Made by a program: the position numbers and the translations under genes
DNA from: Pogostemon cablin
Lineage: Eukaryota; Streptophyta; Magnoliopsida; Lamiales; Lamiaceae
DNA: 64,000 nucleotides
Assembly: GCA_023678885.1 (NCBI GenBank)
Contig: CM043005.1
Location: 5,446,314 to 5,510,313 of the forward strand
Direction: 5' to 3'
In this document: positions 1-9,726 of the stretch, piece by piece
How positions within the stretch are numbered: the first letter of the stretch is position 1
Layout of the letters: each line of letters begins with the position of its first letter
The notes under the pieces: model-generated
Database searches by the model: none
What the model saw: only the letters and a program-made list of their open reading frames with translations
What the model was told of the DNA's origin: nothing

Positions 1-977
1 TGTTCTTCTTCCTCATTACTTAGCAGGGCACTTATGTAAGTAGGACGTGAGTCGCTTTTGTCACCTAAGTTGATTTCTTTCAACTCATCAACAGTGGCTT
101 TCACACCCTCCTCAAATTACGGAGGGGCATCCTCGGCATCCACTTCCTCCACTTGAGAATCCTCAAGAGCAGTGATATGGTTGGTGGAAGCTACACTTTC
201 TTTATCATCATCATTGTCTTCTTTAGTAAAGACAATTGTATGCTTCCTAGTCTTCAACTCTCTTCCACATGAGACTGTCAAGATATTTTGCCTCTTCATA
301 CGAGAAGGGATTTGACTTCGGAGTTTTGGGAAGCTAGGAGACTTGAAATTATTTTTCTTCCCAATCTTGTTCCTTTCGCACAGTTCGAGCCTTTCGAAAA
401 CACTTCCAAGCCTTTCGAAGACAGAACTCCTCTTGATTTTCCTTCCACTTTCATCAAAAATGTCTTCTGTGGACGAAACTTCTCCTTCTGTGATATAATT
501 TGTGTTTGCTCTCCTGATTGCTATGCGGACTGGCTTTTGAGGGACATATCCCAAACCTGGCTTAGCATTCTTGACAGTGTGGCCACTATTTTTCAATGTT
601 TTCTGAGTGGCATTGAGCCCATGTTCAGATGAGATGACAGTCTCTTGAGGCAACTTGCTCATCACCGGTTTCTCCTTTGGTTCATACCCAGCCTTCTTGA
701 GGAGTTTGAAAGCTTGCGGGCCATATGACTTAGATATTTCTGCTTCAAATACTTTACCATGCTCGGTTTTTGCTCCTTCAATAGGACGTACGAATCCTTT
801 GAGCGGTGGAGAAGAAGTCTTACCTTCATCGATTTTTGTTAAAGGCAATGTTAATTCTTCCTGGGCCTCAAGCTCTTTGCCTTTGTTCTTTTTGAGAGTG
901 GTGGATGATGTGCTACCTTTCTCCTTTATTTGTTTACTGCCTCCATTATCTTGTGCTGGGGCTTCTTCTCGGTTCAC
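1..977 (-). pseudogene. gypsy polyprotein linker between protease and reverse transcriptase (partial)
   Basis: A 286-codon open stretch (117-977) rich in Lys, Glu, Ser and Thr. It carries a duplicated VFERLGS/VFERLEL segment and an acidic tail. I recognise no enzymatic domain. Such linkers sit between the protease and reverse transcriptase in several plant gypsy lineages, and the motif VDELKEINLG, read from bases 1-116, fits the stretch just before reverse transcriptase. The frame is offset from the protease frame upstream (a stop falls right after the protease segment, near 974), so it cannot be translated as part of one polyprotein without a shift. Confidence 0.65.
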
Positions 978-1630
978 TTTCTTTGATTCTTGAAGAAGTA
1001 TTTAGCATCAGCAAAGTAAGATTCAGCTTCAGTAAACGGCTTATCATCGTCGAATACCCTTTTCACACTGTTGCCTTCACTATACTTGAAACACTGGTGT
1101 AATGTAGAAGGGACCACACCATTCTCGTGCAGCCATGGGCGCCCCAAAAGCATGTTGTATGAAGTTTTTGCGTCTATGACATGGAAGAGCACCGTTGATC
1201 TCATCTCATCAATCATCAAATCAAGAACAATCGTGCCGAGAGTCCTTTGCCCTTCATGATTGAACCCTTGGATCATCAATCAGCTATGATTGAGTTCATT
1301 CACCGGTATCTCTAAATTTTTCAACATTCTTAAAGACAGGATGTTTACTGCTGAGCCTCCGTCAACAAGTATACGCTTTACTTGCAGCCCTTGCGTATAA
1401 CCAGTTACAAATAGAGGTCGGTTGTGAGGCTGTGAACCCAACAACATGTCTTCATTTGTGAAGGTCACCTTCATAGAATAAGCTTTTTCCTTGTTCTCAA
1501 CTCGTTCATCTTCATTGCCCTCCTCACTCACCGCATGACAAGAGCCTTCATTGTGAACTTCTTTTATGGAAGCGAAGTTTGCGGCCGCTTCATCCTCCAA
1601 CACAATCTTTCCCTCCTTAGCCAACTGCAT
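974..1630 (-). pseudogene. retropepsin-like aspartic protease of the level-0 gypsy element
   Basis: Protease remnant. The N-terminal piece (1280-1630) contains LVDGGSAVNIL, the flap-side active-site signature with DGG where retropepsins usually have DTG or DSG. The C-terminal piece (974-1279) contains YNMLLGRPWLHENG, the conserved second motif of plant gypsy proteases. An in-frame TGA separates the pieces near 1281-1283, so the protein is truncated before the second motif. The upstream end joins gag through a frameshift near 1630-1665. The protease would have cut the Gag-Pol polyprotein in virus-like particles. Assignment is by motif only. Confidence 0.8.
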
Positions 1631-2562
1631 GATCTTTTCCTTGAAGATGAAGCAATCATGAATGGGATGCCCACCAATCTATGGTACTTGCAATATTTTG
1701 GGTCATTGGTTCGATTCGCTTCCTCTGGATGTTTCATTTCGGGGAGTTCGATGAGTTTGTCTTTCATCATATCATCAAATATGCCAGAAACATCAGAGTT
1801 CAGAAATGGATACTCTTTTTCTTGCATCTCCTTCAGGGTCAACCTTCTTTGCCCCCACTCTTGGGTGACTTGTTTTCTTTTATCTTTCTTGTCATCTCCA
1901 TTCTTTCGAATCTTGACTGTAGCAGTGTTTATGGCCATTGATTCTTTATTGAAGTTTCTTGCATAAGGCTTGCCCCCTTTCTTGGCTTCTTATTTGTCTC
2001 TGGACTTGTAAGAATCCGACACTGGTGAGTGTTTGATTCCACTGGCTGCCATGCTCAATTCCATATCATGAGCTCTCGTAGCCAACTCCTCGAAAGTCTT
2101 TGGCTGAATCCCTTTGAGTATGTAGAGTAAATTCCACTCCATCCCTTGGATGCACATTTCGATAGCAGACTCTCCAGATAATCGGTCTTTGCAATTTAAA
2201 CTCAAGTTTCTCCATCGATTGATATAATCAATCACAGGCTCGTCCTTCAATTGGCGAGTATTAGTTAGCTCAGACATGCTAACGGTTCTCCTCGTGCTGT
2301 AGAAACGATTGAGGAATTTGTGTTCCATTTGTGCCCAACTGTCGATGGACTCAGGCTGCAAGTCGATACTAATCAAAGGCATTTCCTTTGAGAGAGCGGA
2401 CGAATTGCCTCACCATATAGTCTTCATAAGTACCACATCATTGCACGTCTCAATGAAATGTGCCACATGCTGTCTGGGGTTTCCTTTGCCATCAAATTGC
2501 TGGAATTTAGGAGGCTGATAACTAGGTGGTATACTTAAGTTATTCACTCTTTTTGTGTATGG
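1564..2562 (-). pseudogene. gag core and C-terminal region of the level-0 gypsy element
   Basis: The part at 1990-2382 matches the plant retrotransposon gag domain: WAQMEHKFLNRFY, then VIDYINRWRNLSL and the helix FEELATRAHDMEL. An in-frame stop follows at about 1990-1992, and the same frame reopens into 1564-1938. That stretch has a C-x3-H-type motif (KYCKYHRLVG) that then runs out of frame. Upstream, bases 2383-2562 encode the PPSYQPPKFQQFDGKG segment and the beginning of the core, with a Trp-to-stop change and a small deletion near 2370-2385. Gag would have formed the particle shell. At least three independent lesions make it a pseudogene. Confidence 0.85.
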
Positions 2563-2567
2563 CTTAA
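2563..2567. repeat. target-site duplication CTTAA, left copy (family B)
   Basis: CTTAA lies directly before the TGATTGG terminus of the family-B element and recurs at 12836-12840 directly after its ACGATCA terminus. The duplication falls inside the level-0 gag gene and marks the insertion point. Confidence 0.95.
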
Positions 2568-2955
2568 TGATTGGTCGTTAATAGTCCGGGCGACCAAGCA
2601 ACAAAATATCGAACCCAAGAAAATTTAGGATTCGTGGCCTTCAAGTTATAGTCTCGTATTAGTTAGGGACGACCGAGAAGAGAGATAATAAAAACAAGAA
2701 AAGAAACTAATTACAATATTTTTGGAATTTTCAATGCAAAGGAAATCTTCATGATGCAATTCAAATGGATCAATCATGTAACACATCTAATTGCCTCCCA
2801 ATTTAAGCTATCATAGTAAGAGCGATCACTATTTTCACCTAAACTCTCTCTCGAGATGAAGAGGATGTAGGCCCTTACAAAGACCCCAAAGTAGCACATA
2901 GGATCGATACCATAGCGAACACCTCCCAATAGGTACTAATTACACGTATGAGTTC
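2568..2955 (-). repeat. family B 3' LTR, first part
   Basis: Matches 11391-11778 of the intact 5' LTR almost base for base. It ends abruptly in the AGTTC duplication where family A inserted and continues at 8670. Confidence 0.93.
2951..2955. repeat. target-site duplication AGTTC, left copy (family A)
   Basis: AGTTC precedes the TGTTGAGAG terminus and recurs at 8665-8669. The unoccupied site is visible in the other family-B LTR near 11774-11778, where AGTTC occurs once and runs straight into CCTAAAAGG. Confidence 0.97.
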
Positions 2956-4598
2956 TGTTGAGAGTGAAATTTCACGTGATTTAGGTCTCACATTACACCA
3001 TTTTTGATGGAATGTGGCCATAATTTTGGGTAGAATTGAGTGATTTTCATATCTTGCATAATTAAGATGCTACTAAGGTGTTTTGTTGAGTTTTGAAGGG
3101 TAAAACAGGATCAAAAGTTAAAAGTTGGAATGAAGAGTGAAAGTGTGAAGGAATGGTGAAAAACACACGTCCACTTGAATAATTTTTCTGTATTCGTGTA
3201 GAAGTCCAAATTGATCATATGATATATGGTTGGAAAGTCACGGAAGAGAGGATCGTTTTGGCATAAAAATCACTCAAATTGGAGTCCGTATGAAGAAGTT
3301 ATGCTCGAAACGGTGAGACTGCGCAGCTGCCAACGGGAATTTCCGAAAATTTCCGAAAATTAGCCAATTTTAGCTATTTCTTGAAGCACAATTCTTTCCT
3401 TATCTCATTCCCTTTCTTGGAGCACAATTCTTTCCTTATCTCATTCCCTTCTCACACCTATATATATCTCACATCATTATTCATAAGAGACACTACTCTC
3501 CACAAGGGGATTACCCCCTACCATCCATCATCTACCATCATCCATATCCATCCCATCATACATCCACATCAAAGGGGATTCAAGGGCTATTCAAGAGGAA
3601 GATCAGACAATCGGAGAGACGGAGAAGGAATCTGAGACAACTCCAACACTAGGGTTTTTCTATTCCTTTCTTTAATTTTCTTTTGTCTTGATTTGTGGTA
3701 TGAATTGCATAGCCATGAGTGTTGCTTGTAACCTCATAGGCTAATTTCTTATACAGTTTTAGGGTTTGATTGTTTGATTTGATTGATTTGGGAACCTAGA
3801 CCAAAGATTGGGATTTTATGCAGTTGATCTTTTGATTTTACTTATTTTATTAAGACATGTTTTTCTGCTTCGTAACGTCTTCATAATATATTCATGACAT
3901 CCGCTATAATGCTTGGATTATTGTGTTAGCTTGTGTGCGTTCATGATTGGTATTGTCTATCTGTTAGAGATTAGAGTAGCTCCGCTATAAGTACTTTAAT
4001 TTCATGAATTGGTTAATCAAATACTTGATTAGTTTAGTGGAACAATGCAATTAGACAATCAAGTAGGAAGTGAATAGAACCTTGTAGTAATTCCAGAAAA
4101 TATCTTGTTAGTCGAACTTACCATCCGGAGGTATTGTTGTTCGCTGGATTAGTATATAGGAATAAGGCTTGGTAATATTTGCTCACCTTAGGATTTAAAC
4201 CAGATTATACTGTTAGCTTAGAATCGAATCATATTCGGTGGGATAACAGGGATATGTGGTGTATTTTCAGTGAAACTGCATGAATGAACAATTAGAGGTC
4301 TAGAAACCCGAATTAGTTGGTCTATACCTGATATCTTAGAACTGTTGATTTTCTCTTGAATTAATCTTAAATCTTTCTTCTGTGATTTATTTTATTAGTT
4401 ATTTAATTTTCTGTTATTTAGATAATTAAATTCACAACTCCTGGATATCGGTTACTTGATTCTGATTAATTTAGTAATTTTAGGAAATAAATAATTAGCT
4501 GTCCTTTTGGGTTCGATAATTTAACTTAGGTGCTTACTGCTACAATTGATATCCTTACACTTGAGGATTAAATTATAGTGCGCAGAAAAAGCCTATCA
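2956..4598 (+). repeat. family A 5' LTR
   Basis: 1643 bp, TGTTGAGAG to CCTATCA. It carries a TATA-like run at 3459-3469 and an imperfect tandem duplication of about 33 bp (GAAGCACAATTCTTTCCTTA type) at about 3381-3450 just upstream of it. The small ORFs in this LTR recur with the LTR copies and have no recognisable domain. Confidence 0.95.
3459..3469 (+). promoter_or_regulatory. candidate TATA box of the family A LTR promoter
   Basis: TATATATAT in the middle of the LTR, oriented with the element and preserved in every family-A LTR copy in the window. It is inferred to start the element's RNA about 30 bp downstream; no start site can be seen. Confidence 0.5.
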
Positions 4599-4604
4599 AG
4601 TTTT

Positions 4605-4624
4605 TGGCGCCGTTGTGCCGGGGA
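4605..4624 (+). other. primer-binding site, tRNA-Asp type (family A)
   Basis: TGGCGCCGTTGTGCCGGGGA starts six bases after the LTR. It matches the plant tRNA-Asp primer complement (TGGCGCCGTTGCCGGGGA) except for two extra bases in the middle, which may weaken priming. Confidence 0.85.
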
Positions 4625-4728
4625 CAGTTTAATTGTTTATTTTTCTTTTATTGCTAATTTAATTAGGATATATATATTTAATTTTTTAGATTTATTTAAA
4701 CACATTTTTTTTCTCTTTGAATAAAGAG

Positions 4729-5361
4729 ATGCAGTGGCCTACAGATAAGCAGCAATGCAAGTCTGTGGAAGTAGTAGAGGACTTCACCCTGCCTGATGCA
4801 GAGTTTGAGAGTTTGTCCAATGATGCATGTATTGACTATCTTGAGAAGTTACTTGCATTAGGTGATGCAAGGGATGAACAGATAAGAAAGACCACTGCTG
4901 ACATAGTGAATCAGAATAAGAAGTCCACTGTTAAAGAGGAGATGCAGCCTGCTGCTAAGGAAGAGAAACATGAGAGCCAAAGAGTTGAAGTGGTAGAGGA
5001 GATCGCAGGACCAGGCGTATCTCTTACTTTTCCTACTACTAACTCTAATGTGATATTTGATAATCTTTTGGTTGCAGTAAAGATGGATGATCCATATTTG
5101 AAGCCTCCAAACTTACCTCCTGATTTTTATTCTCATATTGTTGAACATTCTAACTTGTTTGATCCTTATTTTGCTACACAGGTTGAGCCTACAATTGAGT
5201 GGAGGATTGACAAGAAGGACTCAAGAATATCATGGGAGGAAAAGAATTCAAAGGATCATGTTGGAGTGACAAAGAAGGGTGAGATGATTGGTGAAGTAAA
5301 TAACAGAGGATGGAAGTACTTGAAAGTAAAGATGAGAGAAGACTATCCTCCGATCCAGTAG
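4729..5361 (+). CDS. ORF of family A element, Athila-type protease-end relic
   Basis: The only sizeable ORF of the element: 210 codons from the ATG at 4729, starting about 105 bp past the PBS. It is acidic and Lys/Glu-rich with no catalytic motif that I recognise. Its C-terminal ~45 residues (SRISWEEKNSKDH, then YLKVKMRED) closely resemble the region downstream of the protease in the family-C element (SRQSWEEENSKDH and YLKVMMR, minus strand near 45030-45200). The DNA just after the stop (ACATGAGCGC, TTGGGGG) is shared as well. I infer a fragment of an Athila-type polyprotein kept in a deleted element. Whether it is translated or useful is unknown. Confidence 0.6.
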   Translation: MQWPTDKQQCKSVEVVEDFTLPDAEFESLSNDACIDYLEKLLALGDARDEQIRKTTADIVNQNKKSTVKEEMQPAAKEEKHESQRVEVVEEIAGPGVSLTFPTTNSNVIFDNLLVAVKMDDPYLKPPNLPPDFYSHIVEHSNLFDPYFATQVEPTIEWRIDKKDSRISWEEKNSKDHVGVTKKGEMIGEVNNRGWKYLKVKMREDYPPIQ

Positions 5362-6341
5362 TTGAAAAGAGGTATTACGTCGTGACTCTCCGACGTTAAA
5401 CATGAGCGCTTGTTGGGGGCTGTCCCTTCCGTTTTATTGCTTTTATATGTCTGTGTTGGTGTAGGAGTTTTATTAGGTGTTGTTTGACTGCGGTATATAC
5501 TTCTTTGCAAACTTAGTTTCTCACTTCGTTTAATCTAAGTTTGGGGGGGTAACGTACATACCTTGTCTTGCAGTGTCGAAATAGAATTTTTACATTGTGT
5601 TGTTGCTTGGAGAGTCGATTTTTTGCGGATTCTTAATATTTTTGATTTATTTGAGAATATTGAGGGTTCGATTTTTTGCGATTTTTCAGGTTTCGTGTTT
5701 TGTGGTGTTTATTGTTTGTTTTGTGTTAATCCTAGTGTTGGTATAGTTGATTTTTGGTTCTCTAAGATGATTTTCTGATTTTTCTTGGCACTTGATGGTA
5801 TTTTTGTGTGATTGTGTTTGAGATGCAGTTTGAGATTGTGCTTGGATATTGAGATACTTGAAATTTATTTATGTGCATGAAAGATTAGCTATGTAACTTT
5901 ATTAGGATTGCTCGTTCATTCCTATAGCCATGTGAGATTTTGAGCCTTTTGAAATCATGACTAATTGCATGATTCAGTTTATTCTTGTGAGTATCGTTCA
6001 TGCACACGTATTCTAGAACTTGGCTTTATATCTTGCTTGAAGCTACGTGCTTAATTAAATGATAGGAAATGATCTTAGGTCATCTTTGTTATTTATTAGT
6101 CACTAGCCAAATTATTATCCTACCTATTGAAATTATCCGTAGTTAACCCTTTTGAGCCTGAAAAGTCATATTTGTTGGAAGCCTACGTGATAAGCCAATT
6201 GATCCCTTGTTAGCTTTAAAAAAAAACCTACCTAGTAGAGAGTTGAAGGAGTCAATTTGGTGTCTTGTGAAGAAACATAAAAGGAGAATAAGTTGGAAGT
6301 GATGAAAATTGTTGAAAAGAGTGGTTAAATTGTTGCATAAA

Positions 6342-6400
6342 GGGGTAGTGCCCGAAACTGGTACCCCATGAAAAGGGTAGTGCCTGAAACTGGTACCCTT
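6342..6400 (+). other. tandem hairpin pair, family A copy
   Basis: Two hairpins. The first has stem GGGGTA/TACCCC (6342-6367), the second AAGGGTA/TACCCTT (6373-6400). Both have a 14-nt loop GTGCCYGAAACTGG. Equivalent structures with changed but still complementary stems occur in family C. See findings. Confidence 0.75.
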
Positions 6401-6985
6401 ATTTGAAAAAGAAAAAAAAAAGAAAAGAAAAGAGGGAAGAAGAAAAAAAAATTCAATTAAGGATGTGGTGTTCAAAAGTGAAGGAGGAATCAAATTGCAA
6501 GAAGCATTGAAGAGCGTTGAAGAAGAAAGAAGAAAGAAGAAAGTAAAGCTGTTTGTTGAAAAGCTGTAAGTCTTCTTTGATTCTCTACTAGTGATTGAGT
6601 CACGATATCCATATATTTCCTACCTTTACCAAAGAGCCAACATTACAACCTAATGCAAGACCTTTTTGATCCTATTGTTGAAATTATTCATTTAGTCGAG
6701 AGTTGAGATGATTGCCAAGCTTATGGTTACGCATGTGTTTGAATTGACTTTGAGTGTAAACACCTTACCCTGAAGTGTATATCTCACACTTGAGCGATGA
6801 GCGTAAATACTACCGTTGAGAATGGGTGGATGAGCATTCCGAAAAAGTGAAGTAGTTGATTTGAATTGTATGTTCTTAGATGGATGGTTATTTTAGTATT
6901 TGAAGTATGATTTTTGAATTGTTAAATTTTCTTGGATGTGAAGCCGTGAAATTTCCTCTCAATTACGCTATTGGTTTTCTATGAT

Positions 6986-7005
6986 GTTGCCTCGGGACGA
7001 GCAAC
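6986..7005 (+). other. pre-PPT hairpin, family A
   Basis: GTTGC, one bulged C, TCG, loop GGA, then CGAGCAAC. It lies four bases before the polypurine tract. Counterparts precede the PPT of families B and C. Confidence 0.65.
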
Positions 7006-7009
7006 AGAT

Positions 7010-7022
7010 AAGTTTGGGGGTT
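7010..7022 (+). other. polypurine tract (family A)
   Basis: AAGTTTGGGGGTT immediately before the 3' LTR, the position where plus-strand DNA synthesis is primed. Confidence 0.8.
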
Positions 7023-8664
7023 TGTTGAGAGTGAAATTTCACGTGATTTAGGTCTCACATTACACCATTTTTGATGGAATGTGGCCATAATTTTGGGTAG
7101 AATTGAGTGATTTTCATATCTTGCATAATTAAGATGCTACTAAGGTGTTTTGTTGAGTTTTGAAGGGTAAAACAGGATCAAAAGTTAAAAGTTGGAATGA
7201 AGAGTGAAAGTGTGAAGGAATGGTGAAAAACACACGTCCACTTGAATAATTTTTCTGTATTCGTGTAGAAGTCCAAATTGATCATATAATATATGGTTGG
7301 AAAGCCACGGAAGAGAGGATCGTTTTGGCATAAAAATCACTCAAATTGGAGTCCGTATGAAGAAGTTATGCTCGAAATGGTGAGACTGCGCAGCTGCCAA
7401 CGGGAATTTCCGAAAATTTCCGAAAATTAGCCAATTTTAGCTATTTCTTGAAGCACAATTCTTTCCTTATCTCTTCCCTTTCTTGGAGCACAATTCTTTC
7501 CTTATCTCATTCCCTTCTCACACCTATATATATCTCACATCATTATTCATAAGAGACACCACTCTCCACAAGGGGATTACCCCCTACCATCCATCATCTA
7601 CCATCATCCATATCCATCCCATCATCCATCCACATCAAAGGGGATTCAAGGGCTATTCAAGAGGAAGATCAGACAATCGGAGAGACAGAGAAGGAATCTG
7701 AGACAACTCCAACACTAGGGTTTTTCTATTCCTTTCTTTAATTTTCTTTTGTCTTGATTTGTGGTATGAATTGCATAGCCATGAGTGTTGCTTGTAACCT
7801 CATAGGCTAATTTCTTATACAGTTTTAGGGTTTGATTGTTTGATTTGATTGATTTGGGAACCTAGACCAAAGATTGGGATTTTATGCAGTTGATCTTTTG
7901 ATTTTACTTATTTTATTAAGACATGCTTTTCTGCTTCGTAACGTCTTCATAATATATTCATGACATCCGCTATAATGCTTGGATTATTGTGTTAGCTTGT
8001 GTGCGTTCATGATTGGTATTGTCTATCTGTTAGAGATTAGAGTAGCTCCGCTATAAGTACTTTAATTTCATGAACTGGTTAATCAAATACTTGATTAGTT
8101 TAGTGGAACAATGCAATTAGACAATCAAGTAGGAAGTGAATAGAACCTTGTAGTAATTCCAGAAAATATCTTGTTAGTCGAACTTACCATCCGGAGGTAT
8201 TGTTGTTCGCTGGATTAGTATCTAGGAATAAGGCTTGGTAATATTTGCGCACCTTAGGATTTAAACCAGATTATACTGTTAGCTTAGAATCGAATCATAT
8301 TCGGTGGGATAACAGGGATATGTGGTGTATTTTCAGTGAAACTGCATGAATGAACAATTAGAGGTCTAGAAACCCGAATTAGTTGGTCTATACCTGATAC
8401 CTTAGAACTATTGATTTTCTCTTGAATTAATCTTAAATCTTTATTCTGTGATTTATTTTATTAGTTATTTAATTTTCTGTTATTTAGATAATTAAATTCA
8501 CAACTCCTGGATATCGGTTACTTGATTCTGATTAATTTAGTAATTTTAGGAAATAAATAATTAGCTGTCCTTTTGGGTTCGATAATTTAACTTAGGTGCT
8601 TACTGCTACAATTGATATCCTTACACTTGAGGATTAAATTATAGTGCGCAGAAAAAGCCTATCA
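7023..8664 (+). repeat. family A 3' LTR
   Basis: 1642 bp, nearly identical to 2956-4598, ending CCTATCA and followed by the AGTTC duplication at 8665-8669. Confidence 0.95.
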
Positions 8665-9195
8665 AGTTCCCTAAAAGGTACTAAATCATAGGTAATATTT
8701 CCTTTCTAGGTACTATGAATTCACTAAGGTTGGGTTCCCCTCACTAGATTAATTGACCTCTCGATCTAACCTCTCTAGTGTCCACTTATGTAGTTCTAAA
8801 CATGAGAGGTTGTCTCCAACTCTTCCCACATTAATCCACATAACCCACATGATGAAATGATTAAATTAATTCCTAAAACACATAATTGAACTCTCGTTCT
8901 AACCACATGCACTAGATAATTAACCACACAAATCAAACATATAGATTAAACAATTAAGCATCCATAAATGAAACTAATCAAAGCCGGGATTGCAATTTAA
9001 ATAATATCACAAATTAATCCATAATCTAAACATCACTTAAACATCCAAAACATAGAAAATAAAAAGATAATAAGTAGGATTAGATTACACCTTAATGAAG
9101 TTTTACATCCATGAGGATCATCCTTTCCTTGGTGTCCCCACCTTCTTGGAAAACAATAAAATCCTAATCTAGAAAAAACATTTAAATTACGGACG

Positions 9196-9224
9196 GATCC
9201 CTCACCCCGAAAGGGGGAGGGATC
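9196..9224. other. strong hairpin in the family B LTR
   Basis: GATCCCTC, bulged A, CCCC, loop GAAAG, then GGGG and GAGGGATC give about 12 bp of stem in an otherwise AT-rich LTR. It repeats at 12305-12333 in the other LTR. In element sense it lies 110-145 bp downstream of the TATA box, so it would be near the 5' end of the RNA. Confidence 0.6.
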
Positions 9225-9333
9225 TCAACTATGGAGATTTTAAAAAGTTCTCTTCGACTATTGAATCTAATGATTCAATTTAATGGAATTTAATGGGTGA
9301 GAATTGATTCATGGTGGCTTTAATGGAAGAGGG

Positions 9334-9341
9334 TATTTATA
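9334..9341 (-). promoter_or_regulatory. candidate TATA box of the family B LTR
   Basis: TATAAATA on the minus strand, conserved in the other LTR at 12443-12450. Confidence 0.55.
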
Positions 9342-9726
9342 GTAGTAAGGGTGAGAGAAATTTGAGTGAGTTTCCAATGTGGGACAAGTGGGTTCATGTA
9401 GTGATAGAGTGGGAGGAATTTGTGGTAGGTAATCAATGTGGGATAATTTAGCTCATGGGACAAAAAAATGAGATTTATAGCGAATTTTCCTTTGGTCTGT
9501 TCTTGCTCGTTTCAACTCCAAATCGAGCTTCGTTTTCTCCCACATCTTTCTCTTCACTTGTAGAATCCATTTTTATCAAAATCACCCATTTTTCTGCAAA
9601 AATAAATAAAAATACCTTTCTCCAAATAATCAAGCAATTAATAGTATTTTCATTAAAATCATGCTCAATTATTAAATTAAAGCCACAAAAATCCACTTAA
9701 AATCTAGGTGAATTTCACAACGATCA

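Larger units (their letters stand above)
5362..7009 (+). other. non-coding internal region of family A
   Basis: No credible ORF. It holds a purine-rich tract (6405-6550), two tandem short hairpins (6342-6400) and a hairpin just before the PPT (6986-7005). Confidence 0.7.
2956..8664 (+). mobile_element. Family A non-autonomous LTR retrotransposon, complete
   Basis: Intact structure: 5' LTR 2956-4598, PBS 4605-4624, one ORF of 210 codons, a long non-coding part, PPT 7010-7022, 3' LTR 7023-8664 and a perfect 5-bp duplication. It totals 5709 bp. The LTRs differ at roughly 14 positions over about 1640 bp by my eye count, so the insertion is young. No reverse transcriptase, integrase or complete gag is present, so mobility must depend on a related autonomous element, most plausibly Athila-like. 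Its LTR end is homologous to that of family C (shared GATATCCTTA and GGGTTCGATA segments). Confidence 0.95.
8670..9726 (-). repeat. family B 3' LTR, second part
   Basis: Resumes the LTR after the family-A insertion and matches 11779-12835. In element sense it has a TATA box (9334-9341) and downstream a strong GC hairpin (9196-9224). The ORFs across 9455-9700 recur with the LTR and are not genes. Confidence 0.93.

Noticed and set aside
3381..3450. CRISPR-like short repeats
   Set aside because: Only two adjacent copies with no spacers, in a plant LTR.
3381..3635. 84-90 codon ORFs in every family A LTR (also 7483-7701, 57339-57611, 59422-59694, 61515-61787)
   Set aside because: They lie inside the LTR over the TATA region and a tandem duplication, have low-complexity sequence, vary in frame end between copies and show no domain.
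6143..6493. 116-codon minus-strand ORF rich in Phe
   Set aside because: Complement of the purine-rich tract and hairpins of family A; no homologous ORF is expected.
9455..9700. ORFs on both strands in the family B LTR (also 12564-12809)
   Set aside because: They recur only because the LTR is duplicated; opposite-strand twins and no motif.
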